Below are positions 20,780-30,244 of a stretch of DNA of 64,000 nt, one piece after another (the stretch's first letter is position 1; each line of letters starts with the position of its first letter). Made by a program: the position numbers and the translations under genes. The stretch lies in the NCBI RefSeq assembly GCF_024139115.2, contig NW_026943277.1, forward strand, positions 744,001 to 808,000, written 5' to 3'. Source of the DNA: Armigeres subalbatus. Its lineage: Eukaryota > Arthropoda > Insecta > Diptera > Culicidae. The notes under the pieces were generated by a model. It saw only the letters and a program-made list of their open reading frames with translations. It did not search any database and was not told where the DNA came from.

Positions 20780-21395
20780 TAGGCTTCCTAAAGCTACCAA
20801 AAAATTTACTGTAGAAATTCTCAAAGGATTACCCGGAGAAATTCTCTAGAAATTGCTTAAGGTAGTTTTGAAAGAATTCCTAAAAATTGTTAAGGGACTT
20901 GCTAAGTAACCCTTAGAGGAATTTCTAAAAAAAAAGAGATAAATCCCGAAGTAATCCGTGACTAAATTTCTGAAAGAGTTTTAAGAGATGTTTTGGAGGA
21001 CTTTTGAAACAATTTCCGAAGGAACTCTTAAAACATTTTCCTTAGATATTTCAAAAGGAAATTGAGAAGGATTTTCAGAAGGTATATCCGAGGTCCTGAA
21101 CGAATTCTAGACGGAATGTCCAAATGAATTTTTGGAGAATTCTAAGACTGTCGAAAGTTCCTTCAGGTGTTACTTTGAAAAATCCTTCAGGAATTCCTTC
21201 GGTTATTCCTTCAGGAACTTGTTCAAGAAATCTTAAGAAAATTTAGTCCTAGGCTAGAACTTTGCAAGGAATTCGTTAAGAGTTCAAAGAATAATTTCTG
21301 AAGGATTTTCCGGGAGAATACGTGCTACGATTTTCCCAAGGTTTTCCTAAACAAATTTCTCAAGGAATTCGTGGAGGAAATTCCGAACTTTAAAA
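20780..21395. repeat. GGAATTCC-type degenerate minisatellite
   Basis: Continuation of the 19681-20280 type on the other side of the LINE fragment: many GAATTCCTTCAGGAA- and GAAATTTCT-like words. Confidence 0.7.
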
Positions 21396-21654
21396 GTGCT
21401 TGGCTGCGTTAGGGCTCCGGTAGGTTTCCGCTCTTTCCTAGGTACACATGCGTCTTTAAAAAATAAATACTGTCATATCTCAATAATTTTACAACCTGTT
21501 CTACTCATCTATTTTAGAATTGGGTGTAATTAGGTCTTCTGGCCTCACACTAACTACATAAGTCGTAACGCCTTGGAAACAGATTTATTTTCAACCAATG
21601 GAAAATTAAACAATCAAACTATCAAATTATAATTAAAAACTTGAAAATTCGTTG

Positions 21655-21800
21655 GATTGATACGCAACCTGGGGGCCGTCCAGAAACCACGTGGTCATAT
21701 ATGGGGGGAGGGGGGGGGTTGCAAAATGACCACGATAAACCACAAGGGGAGGGGGTGTTGCTCTCGAACCACGTGGTCTTTTTTTATACGAAAAGCTTTT
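21655..21800. repeat. GGGCCGTCC...ACCACGTGGT repeat
   Basis: GGGGGCCGTCCAGAAACCAC and a second ACCACGTGGTC on the other side of a G-rich tract. This motif is dispersed in insect genomes. The complete element could not be bounded. Confidence 0.45.
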
Positions 21801-21860
21801 GCTGATTAACAGTAGCGGGGTAAAAATACAAATCATTAAACGCAAAGCGCATCTTATGAC

Positions 21861-21916
21861 CGATGCCCACGTAGCGTCTTTTCAACTCAGCGTTGAAAAG
21901 ACGTAGGTGTGCATCG
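21861..21916. repeat. 25-bp imperfect hairpin
   Basis: Arms 21861-21886 and 21892-21916, around GTCTTTTCAAC / GTTGAAAAGAC, with a five-base loop. A second weaker pair (AACGCAG / CTGCGTT) follows. Likely a palindromic MITE core. Confidence 0.5.
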
Positions 21917-22224
21917 AAAATAACCGGTAACGCAGCGTCGGTCGCAACGTCGATGCGTATCTGCGTTATTTGACCATCTTAGCCTTAGCCCATTTCCATA
22001 AAAAATAAACGAAAAAACAGGTTGCGATTCAGTCTCAATTTCCACAAAAAAATTGGAAAGGAAAAATGGGAAAATATAAAGAAAAAATCCGCCGCGCCAC
22101 CGCCGCAGATGGTTTTTGGCATCACGCCGCCGACACTTTTGCATTAGCGGACTGCAGTTACAATTTTGAAAAATGATATTCAGGAAAAATCCAGTAAAGA
22201 AATTGCCTGTAAAAACTTTGACTT

Positions 22225-22450
22225 TACTTCATACAATCCTGATAAAGTGCTGGCATTCCGATTGATTTTTGAACAATTCTCTGTGAAAAATTTTGCTACA
22301 AATTGTTAATGAAAAAAAAAAACAAAACAACTCCAGCGTAAATTCCGAAAAAAAATTCAACAATAATAAATTAGCACTTGTGAAAGCAAAAACTGCAATT
22401 GTGAAATAAGAATTTTCCATAAAGAAATCAAAATGTTCCACGAAAAAAGT
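22225..22450 (-). repeat. TTTATGGAAAATT-type repeat, inverted copy c
   Basis: On the minus strand TGGAACATTTTGATTTCTTT, then ATGGAAAATTC and AAGTGCTAATTTATTATTGT match the copies at 22950-23307 and 6735-6890. With 22950-23307 it forms inverted arms about 500 bp apart. Confidence 0.65.
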
Positions 22451-22519
22451 ACAAAATTTTCATGAATAAATCAATATTAGCAATAAACAATTACAAAAAT
22501 TTTCACAAAATAGATATTT

Positions 22520-22850
22520 TTTTCTACACATAATCTCTATATAATAAAAATGAGATTTCCTTCCTGACGATTTAACTCGCGAACGGGTTGACCGATTTGC
22601 AAGATTTTCCCCTAATCGATTCGTTTTGGGATCCGCAAGGTTTGTATATACAAAAAGTTAGTGAATTTAACGGGGAAATGTAAAAAGTCATTAAAATACA
22701 ATTTTTGGTCAGCTTTTGAGGAAAAGAAAACAAACGCACGGAAATTGACCTAGAGTGCGGTGCTGCAAATAGTTCATTGTGACATTTGCAACACCTGGGC
22801 AATGCTACATCAATAAAGAGCAATAAAAAATAAGAAAATAAGAAAGAAAA
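22520..22850 (+). repeat. Dispersed repeat beginning ATAATCTCTATATA
   Basis: Begins with an AT-rich TATAATAAAAATGAGATTTC and continues TTTAACTCGCGAACGGGTTG ACCGATTTGC in two adjacent words. This head motif is common in Aedes-type repeats. It sits between the inverted arms at 22225-22450 and 22950-23307. Confidence 0.45.
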
Positions 22851-22949
22851 GCAACCAAATTGATAAAATTTTCCATGAACTTCAAACGGGTTAATAAAGG
22901 AAAAATGCTTAATTTTATTGCTTTTTTATATTCTTTGATAGAAAATTTC

Positions 22950-23307
22950 CTTTTTTTTCAATGCTCATTATTGATTTTTTCATGGAAAGTTTTTAATTTT
23001 TTGTTAAAAAAATATTTATTTTGTTGAAAATTTTTTGTATTTTTTTTTTCTAATATTGATTTATTTATGGAATGTTTGTATTATTTCCGTGGAACATTTT
23101 GATTTCTTTATGGAAAATTCTTCTTTTATGTTTGTAATTTTTGGTTTTAAAAGTGTTAATTTATTTTTGTTTTGTGGAAAATTCTTAATTGATAATGGAA
23201 ATTTTGCATTATTTGTAGAAAATTTGATATTTTTTTATTGCCAATTCCATGAATTCTTTATTGGGAATTTCCTAATTGTTATGGAAATTTTTTTAAAATT
23301 TTTAGGC
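22950..23307 (+). repeat. TTTATGGAAAATT-type repeat, copy d
   Basis: The longest copy of the family also at 6735-6890, 7305-7440 and 22225-22450. The frame 23035-23310 is hydrophobic only because the repeat is T-rich. Confidence 0.65.
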
Positions 23308-23329
23308 TGAGTTTTCATTTCAGTCGATA

Positions 23330-23610
23330 TCGTATCTTAGAACATCGACTCATGGAAGGTCTTGAAAGTAATAAATGAAATCGCATCGGCTCAATGGACC
23401 TGCTGGACCTGCTTAGCGATGCACGGATATATCGCTCAGGACTTGGTTAATCGGATCGTTTCAAAACTCCGTAATATCATGTCTTGGGACATTTTGTTTC
23501 TTGACATGATTTTTGATACTTTCGAGGATATGTACTTCAGAGCAGTTTGGCCTATGACACCCGAAAAAGTACGACTTTTAGTTCTTTCTATACTAGTGAT
23601 GGCAAGATCG
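23330..23610. repeat. Dispersed copy of the 1530-2205 repeat
   Basis: GTCGATATCGTATCTTAGAA, ATCGACTCATGGAAGG and CTCAATGGACCTGCTG, then TCGCTCAGGACTTGGTTAAT, follow the order seen at 1840-2130. Confidence 0.65.
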
Positions 23611-24115
23611 AGTGGAAACCCCTAAATATGTACGTTAAATCCTTGTAAAAAAATCGTCCTGAGAGGGTTAAATACCAAAATATAACAATAAATTCTAGAA
23701 TACCAAAAGGAACCCAAAGATATTAAAGACTGTAGATTTAAAATGAAGACTTGCATTTTAAGCCAAAACTGTATAATTCAAGCAAAGGAATATTAAGGAC
23801 ATTGTGTTACGGTTCTGGTTAGAATCGTAGAATTTTGGCATAATGAAGAGAGTTTTGAGATTCTGAATGAAACTTGTATGCCCTTAGAAAAACCTTCAGT
23901 TCAGTTCAGATGCTGCGCTGAGGTTAATATATCTTAAGAATTTCCAGTACCTCCAGAGCTACGGAATATCCCAAATACTTTTAGGAATCTATAGGGATAT
24001 TCAGTGGTAAACTTCATAATTATTTAGAAAAAAAACACCAATAAAGAAATTTTAAAAAATATATAGGGATATTTTGGAATATTTCTAAACCATTACAAAT
24101 TTTTCTCAAAATATC
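23611..24115. other. No recognisable feature
   Basis: AT-rich sequence without long frames or inverted repeats. Confidence 0.5.
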
Positions 24116-24119
24116 TCCC

Positions 24120-24262
24120 GGCAACGCTGCCCCAAGAAGCTGTACGACCTCGCAGAAGCGACATTTGGTTTCATCAGCCGCTCTAGATCGTACCGAGGTG
24201 TCGATTCGAAACATTGTTGATGGATTGTTTTGGGCGCAGTTTAACCATCAACCGATTTTATT
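24120..24262 (-). pseudogene. RTE-type LINE endonuclease fragment
   Basis: The DNA aligns with 39690-39830 of the RTE-type LINE, including GATCGTACCG near GGTGTCG and ACATTGTTGATG...TTTTGGGCGCAGTT. It covers only the stretch after the catalytic SDH motif and has lost its frame. Confidence 0.65.
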
Positions 24263-24327
24263 CCTGTTCGAATGTGCCACTGCGACCAGACAGAACCATC
24301 AACAGATAGTTCACAGCGTCTATCTTA

Positions 24328-24506
24328 TGTCGTTATCGTTTTTGAGGTGTAGCTACACCGTTTAGTGCGGCACTTGGCACGGCAAAAACGAACCTTCAAG
24401 AAATATGCTACACTGGTGTAGTACCAAAGTACGAAAATCAAAAACGAACATTTTCGGCGCAAAATGGTAGCACGTGTGTAGCTACACCGCGAAAATGAAA
24501 ACGACA
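24328..24506. mobile_element. 179-bp MITE with TTA duplication
   Basis: TGTCGTTATCGTTTTTGAGG at the left and the complement TGTCGTTTTCATTTTCGCGG at the right form inverted ends continuing through GTGTAGCTACACC on both sides. TTA stands at 24325-24327 and 24507-24509. A three-base TTA/TWA duplication is typical of PIF/Harbinger-type elements. A partial relative is at 9460-9583. Confidence 0.8.
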
Positions 24507-24825
24507 TTAGTGCCAGAACATGACGTCGATAGTGTCGAGTGAGAGACGTCCACACAAACAGAACGGGGTCGATTTGTGCTTTGGTAATCTCTACTATGTG
24601 ATGTAGGTGCCGATATGTAAGGTTTTGTTGGAAGTAGTTTTGTTTTTGACACAGCAGTGAAATAACAGTTTATGTTATTTCTATAAAATACAGTTGAAGA
24701 GTTTCGGCTACTTCCAAAGGATATTTAGTTTATTTTTAATTGTTTTCTGAAATGATTGAATCCTTCGTGTCAGGTGGCGTTACCTAGTACTTACGTATCG
24801 TAAGACGTTTTTCCGAATATGCTGT

Positions 24826-24833
24826 TATAAAAA
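24826..24833 (+). promoter_or_regulatory. Candidate TATA box
   Basis: TATAAAAA about 31 bases before a plausible start near 24857, followed by a strong splice donor at 24953. The surrounding sequence shows no repeat-family motif, so a host promoter is possible. Confidence 0.45.
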
Positions 24834-24856
24834 CCGCGCACGACGAGAACTCTTGT

Positions 24857-24952
24857 GCTACAACCAGACACCACAGGCAATGTAACACCATTACCAAACT
24901 GTCCGTACAAGGAAATGCATTCGCGCATTCAAATCAACTACAGATCCAGCTT
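24857..24952 (+). other. Candidate first exon
   Basis: If transcription starts about 31 bases after the TATA box, the exon would run from near GCTACAACC to the donor GTAAGTGAG at 24953. An ATG at 24915 would open 12 codons (MHSRIQ...) before the donor, in the style of insect genes with very short coding first exons. No second exon could be identified within the window. Confidence 0.35.
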
Positions 24953-24959
24953 GTAAGTG

Positions 24960-25830
24960 AGCAGTGCAACCTTAGACACTGTTTTTTCTTCTATTTTCAC
25001 CCGTTGGGTTTCTGTCCATTTCGATGCAAAAACTGGCTGGGTTAGCCAGGCACCGGCACACTCGACTGCTCAGCCGCTTAGAAGAACTATTCGATGCGTT
25101 GCATAATCGTGACCCACTTTTGCCTTCTCGCTGCGAACAAATGTGATCCAAATCTAGAGGCTCGTCGGCATCGGCGTCGTTGGCGCCGCAGTTCGTCCCT
25201 CCGTTCGAGCTTAATACCTACTAAATCAGCAAACGGGCTGGAGACTTTCGTTTTTTCGCCTCATACTTTGTTTTGCACCAACTGCCTATTACCATGGCAC
25301 TGACTGCAGTGAATGCGAGTGCAAAACGGAAAATCAAACCGGGTCGCAGTGAGACGAAATTGTTGATAAAAGTTGTTATTTCAGATGATTTTGGAGTTGA
25401 ATTTATTTGAACTTACTGAATTTACTAAGCTCTTGAAACATTTTCTTATTGTAGGTGCTTATTCATTGGCAGTCATTGTCACTTAAACACTCATGGAAAC
25501 TTACACTCATTTTAAAGCCTAAATTAAAATTGCTAAGGTAAGTTTAAACAAATGACATGCAAATAATATTTCATGTAAAAAAAATATCTCAGTGCTCACC
25601 AGAACTTTCTAACACTCATGGGCTGGTCACTCGTAAATTTTTTTATTTGCATCAACCAACACTCATTGGTACTTAAGAAAGCAGTCATTGGAACTCACAG
25701 ACCGCTAGGCTGCCTTCATCCAAAAATAGTATAATCATACCAACAATATAGTCCACAGCTCTAGTAATTTGCTTTATCTAGTAAATTTGTTTTATCGGTG
25801 ATACTGATCACCCATGTTAACTAATTTAGA
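24960..25830. other. Unique-looking DNA, possible intron
   Basis: Composition is more balanced than the surroundings up to about 25400, then AT-rich. No frame longer than 70 codons, no repeat motif. It could be the first intron of the candidate gene starting at 24857. Confidence 0.35.
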
Positions 25831-25831
25831 T

Positions 25832-26750
25832 CAGAGCATTAGTGATTAATCATATAGATTTAATCATGATTAATGAATGGGTCTCCAGTAGCCTTGTGAG
25901 TAAAGGCGTAGGATTTCAATCCGGAGATGCAGAGTTCGATTTTCGGTCCGGTCTAGGATGTTTTCGGGTATGAAACTTTCTCGACACCCTGGGCATAGTG
26001 TATCCATTATACTTACCACACAAGATAAATACATACTCATGCAATGGCGAGCATGGAAAAGCTTTCTATTAATAACTGAGGAAATGCTAATAGAATACTA
26101 AGTTGAAAAGCAGGCCAAATTCTAGTTGGAATGTAGAGCCAAAGAAGAGGAAAAAGAATGAATAATGGGTTATTTAATCATAATTCATTAATCATAATCA
26201 TATATACATATATACATACAAAAAATATGGTTTAATCATTATTCACTGATCGTTAATCATAAAATTTTAAACTTAATCATTAATCACTAATCATATTCCT
26301 AATTTATAATAGTTTTGGATTTATTAATTATTTATCAATCTTAATCATTACATTCATTTTTTTTTATTTATTAATCTTTGATGATTATTATATAATTTTT
26401 ATACATTTGAATATCCCAATTTGATAGCCTTAAAGAAAGATTAATTGATTATTGATCACTAAGCGAAGAATTCAATTTGATTATTCAGAATCTTTAATTA
26501 TTATTTATATCGATTGAAAACCATTAATCATACACATATTGTGTTAATATTTTATCACAATCCGTAATCTTTAATCATAGTCCAACCGTTTTATTCATTA
26601 ATCATAATCGTTAATCACTGTCAAAAATTCATTTAATCGTCAATGATCATTAATCATTGTAAAGAATAAAGAAATCATTAATCATAGAGTTGAATGATTT
26701 CTTCATAACATACTTAATCATGCATTGGAAGCTTTTTTCACTCACGCTCT
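25832..26750. mobile_element. TTAATCAT-rich element, copy 2, split by a SINE
   Basis: Starts CAGAGCATTAGTGATTAATC and ends CACTCACGCTCT. Apart from the SINE at 25879-26156 the order of words follows copy 1 (17357-17970) from end to end with many substitutions, e.g. the shared GGGTTATTTAATCAT, TTGATTATTGATCACTA and ATACACATATTGTGT. Confidence 0.65.
25879..26156 (+). mobile_element. Feilai-type SINE, full length
   Basis: A 278-bp tRNA-related SINE with a degenerate A box (GCCTTGTGAGTAAAGGCG), B box GAGTTCGATTTTCGG, the body AATAACTGAGGAAATGCTAA and GGAATGTAGAGCC, and a purine-rich A tail. AATGAAT flanks it on both sides (25872-25878 and 26157-26163) as target duplication; copy 1 of the host element has a single AATGAAT at the same place, so the empty site is also in this window. 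Confidence 0.9.
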
Positions 26751-26754
26751 AGAT

Positions 26755-27040
26755 TCCTTAGTGCCATACCGCCACTGTTGATAACGACCCTGCATTCCGT
26801 TTAAGAATGCACGGTTCGGGCAGAGAGGAAACTCCGCATGTCCAAATCTGGACATCAGGTACTTAAAAAAACCTGTCAGGAACGTTGGATGAAATGGAAA
26901 TAGTTCTTACAATGCTTTCTCGCGATCCGCATAAAACATTCTAATAGTCAACTTATGCGTTCATAGCCGTAAATAGTAATTGATTTTTTTTTTTGTGAGT
27001 TTACACTGAGTATCAGGTCAAGGAAAATTTATTGAGGACC
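26755..27040. other. No recognisable feature
   Basis: Unremarkable sequence leading to the (CA)n tract. Confidence 0.5.
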
Positions 27041-27041
27041 C

Positions 27042-27079
27042 TCACACACAACCACACACACACACACACACACACACAC
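27042..27079. repeat. (CA)n microsatellite before the first R1-type LINE
   Basis: Nearly pure CA dinucleotides directly abut the 5' end of the LINE at 27080. Similar tracts occur at 30223-30237 and 33311-33322. Confidence 0.95.
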
Positions 27080-27459
27080 TGGGCACTGTTGACATCAGCT
27101 AGAGTCATGCTTGTGGGACCAAAATAGAAAACCAAGTCAACTCTTCAATTAGTGGTAGTAGTGTAGGCGACAATCCCTTCGCAAGAGGTGGGTTGTTCAG
27201 GTTTCCACCTAGGAGGCCAGAGGCAATAGTCGGCAGCTCGGTGCGCAGCGCCAGCGTGGGTCACCTAACCTTCTCCCCGGCTACACCGGCAGAGGTTATG
27301 GACGGGAGAGAGTGGGGCTGGGAAGTTGAACCCCGGCTAGGTACCTCCAAAACCGGGGGAGGAAGGACCTGGAAAGGTCAGTACACCCAGGAAAGACGGC
27401 AGTAAGGGGTTACGGCAAGCTGAGAGCTCTCAGCCGCTCCAGACCAGGGAAATAGAGGG

Positions 27460-28091
27460 GGATGACGCCTCCTGGACCCTGGTCAAGAACAAGAGGAAAC
27501 CGAAGACGTCAAGGGCCGAAAAGAAGGACAATGCGAATGGGGGCAGCAAGAAGTCAAGGGTAGGCACCAATCGCTCCAGGAGCGATGCCCTAGTCATCAA
27601 AACGGACGAGGCTAAGTACTCGGACATCTTGAAGGCGATGAGGAATGACGTCAAGCTCGGTGAACTCGGCGCCGACGTACGTCGAAATAAGACGTACCCG
27701 GATGGGCGAGATGATCCTCGAGCTAAAGCGGGGCGTCTCGCAAAAGGGCGCCGCCTACAAGAAGTTGGCGGAGGAAGTCCTAGGCGAGACGGTCAAGGTG
27801 AGGGCACTCACGACGGAGGTGAATCTAAGGGTTAAAGACCTGGACAAGATCACCGAAGTCGAAGAGCTCGTCACGGCACTGCTGCGACAGTGTGAAATGG
27901 AGGCGTCCACCGCAGCCGTTCGGCTACGGAAAAGTCCGGCAGGGACGCAGGACGTTCAAGTGCCTGGAACCGGGCACAAGCAATGGGACTGCAAAGGCCC
28001 TGACAGAAGCAAGCTCTGCCGACGCTGCGGATTGGAGGGACATAAGGCACAATGCTGCACGATGCCACACATGCGATGCCACCATGCCTAG
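27460..28091 (+). pseudogene. R1-type ORF1 remnant (Gag-like)
   Basis: A basic segment (KNKRKPKTSRAEKK) and DEAKYSDILKAMRNDVKLGE in one frame pass, after a shift near 27690, to RRTRMGEMILELKRGVSQKG and KAAYKK-like helix in another. At the end the knuckles GHKQWDC and CRRCGLEGHKAQCC are visible, with the first knuckle Cys in the overlapping frame (FKCLEPG). This is the usual ORF1 order in R1 elements. Confidence 0.8.
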
Positions 28092-28099
28092 GAAAGTCT

Positions 28100-29751
28100 A
28101 TCCTAGAAATGGGAGGCCACCAGAGATGCTGGAGAGGACAATCGCGGGGCTCTTCCCACGCCATGACTCAAGTCCCTGGCCTCACTTTGTGGAGCTGCCA
28201 GGGGCAAGGGTGGCCGACGAGGGAAGAGTAACTGTGGCGGAACTTGCGGAGATTGCACAGTCCCTTAGTGTAGGTAAGGCGCCAGGACCGGATGGTATTC
28301 CGAACCTGGCCCTCAAAGCGGCCATTGCTGAGGCTCCCGAGATGTTCAGATCTGTTATGCAGAAATGCCTGGACGAGGAAGTCTTCCCTGAAGCATGGAA
28401 AAGGTGGAGCTTGGTCCTATTGCCAAAGGCGGGAAAACCACCGGGGGTCCATCGGCATATAGACCAATATGCCTGCTTGATACGGCGGGGAAGGTGCTCG
28501 AGAAGATCATCCTCAACAGGTTGTTGATACGCACGGAGGGTGTGGATGGTCTATTGAGTAATCAGTTTGGCTTCCGAAAGGGTAAGTCGACCGAAGACGC
28601 TATCTTGTCGGTTACAAAATCCGCGGAGATAACTATCCAGCGTAAGAGGGGAGGGGAGTTCGCTATTGTGCAGCTATTGCAGATGCGCTCCTGCGTCTTG
28701 GAATTCCCGAGTACCTGTACAAGATTCTCGGAAGCTACTTCCAGAATCGAGTACTGGTATACGACATGGAGGCGGGTCGGAAGTGCATTGACATAACCTC
28801 AGGGGTTCCGCAAGGTTCCATACTGGGTCCGGTGTTATGGAACGTCATGTACGACGGTGTCTTGAGGTTGAAGTTCCCGGTGGGCGTGGTAATGGTCGGC
28901 TTCGCTGACGATATTACGCTGGAGGTCTACGGTGGAGTTGAATGCAGCCCACTCGATCGCAATTGTGGAGGAGTGGATGAGTTCCAGGAAGTTAGAACTG
29001 GTTCACCACAAGACTGAGGTGGTTGTTGTTAACAGCCGAAAGTCGGAGCAACAAGCACTGATAAGGGCTGGCATCTACGCGGTCACCTCTGAACGCTCTA
29101 TCAAACTCTTGGGGGTAATGATCGACGATAAGCTCACCTTTGGTAGCCACGTCAATTACGCCTGCAAGCGTGCCTCCACAGATATCCCGGAAGATGTCCA
29201 ACAGCTCTGCGGTTTATGCCAGCAAGCGCAAGTTTCTGGCTAGCGTCGCTCTGTCCATACTGAGGTATGGGGGCCAGCTTTGGACACGGCCCTCGCCCGA
29301 GTGTCCGGTGTGCGCAGGTTTAGAGGAAACGGCGGAACACGTGTTGTTCGTGTGCCCACGTTTTCGCGCAATGCGTGACCACATGCTTGCCACATATGGT
29401 CTGGACACTACCCCGGACAACCTAATTCGGAGGATGTGTAAAGATGAAGTTGGCTGGAACGCCGTTTTATCAGCTATCGTCCAAATCGTCTCGGAGCTAC
29501 ACAGAAGGTGGCGCGTGAACTCAAGGATGGCTAGTTCAGGCGCAAACAAGAGGTGGTCCAAAGGTTCGGAGTCGGCTTCATGGGTCATAACGGTGGTCGG
29601 TCATGCTCTGTGGTCGAACTCGATCCTTTTATCGAACAAGTGGCCGCGCGAAGAACAACATGGTATCGTCGCTTTCGCGGCGTCGGTCAACCGGGCGGGT
29701 TCCGAGCCCGAGGACGGAAAGGGGTCCTCGTCAAGGCTGGGGCAGGCGTAG
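28100..29751 (+). pseudogene. R1-type ORF2 remnant (reverse transcriptase)
   Basis: Directly after the ORF1 knuckles the frame continues LERTIAGLFPRHDSSPWP and SLSVGKAPGPDGIPNLALKA: the whole endonuclease (about 1.2-1.5 kb) is missing. Next come AYRPICLLDTAGKVLEKII and NQFGFRKGKSTEDAI (28395-28680), then a deletion removes the motif with the first catalytic Asp. GVPQGSILGPVLWN and VGFADDITL (28901-28912) follow in another frame, then KLLGVMIDDKLTFGSHV, and a further deletion leads to the C-terminal knuckle CPVCAGLEETAEHVLFVC. At least four frameshifts and three deletions. Confidence 0.85.
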
Positions 29752-30222
29752 GCACCGCGTCGGCAAGTCTCTCTGTGTGTTGGCGAATAGGCCCTATCGC
29801 AGAGAGGTCAATTTGGGGTGCACGCGGCATCATCATTCTTGATACCAGTCGTGCAGAGGGAAGCAGGCACGAAGTCGACCCTTCCCACCTTCCGAGGACA
29901 TACGGTGTGGTAAGGCCACCTGGAAAGCCGGCAATGCGCTGGCATGATACCATGGTGTTCTTCTAAAATAGCGAGTCACGATGTTCGATGCTGCAAGGAC
30001 ACGCAGCTATCCTCGAGGGTGCGTTGTGCACTGGCCCCCCTTTGAAGCATTACTTTCTGGTTGTACCGAATGGACGATGGGCTTGGCGGCACTGGAAACG
30101 GTTTAGCGGGTCGGGGATGCAGTCCTGCCTCGTTGGAGGTGGCCCCTAACCCTGCACTTCCTGGTCAACCCAGGATGTCTGTTGAGCAGATTCCCCCTCC
30201 ATTGTTTAGGAAGAAAAAAAAA

Positions 30223-30237
30223 ACACACACACACACC
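30223..30237. repeat. (AC)n junction between the two R1-type LINEs
   Basis: Seven AC units lie between the poly(A) of LINE copy 1 and the first base of LINE copy 2. Confidence 0.9.
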
Positions 30238-30244
30238 ATACGGC

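Larger units (their letters stand above)
27080..30223 (+). mobile_element. R1-type LINE copy 1, internally deleted
   Basis: Runs from the (CA)n tract to a short poly(A) (30214-30223) that merges into another (AC)n. It holds a 5' UTR, remnants of ORF1 with a zinc knuckle, reverse transcriptase pieces and the C-terminal CCHC of ORF2. The endonuclease and the first catalytic RT motif are deleted. GC content is far above that of the surrounding DNA. R1 clade is inferred from the ORF2 C-terminal knuckle and GKAPGPDGIPN motif. Confidence 0.85.

Noticed and set aside
23035..23310. Hydrophobic 91-codon frame resembling a membrane protein
   Set aside because: The same peptide style appears in all copies of a T-rich dispersed repeat; it reflects base composition.
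29553..29966. 137-codon plus-strand frame after the R1-type ORF2
   Set aside because: Frame-shifted reading of the ORF2 end and 3' UTR; no motif.
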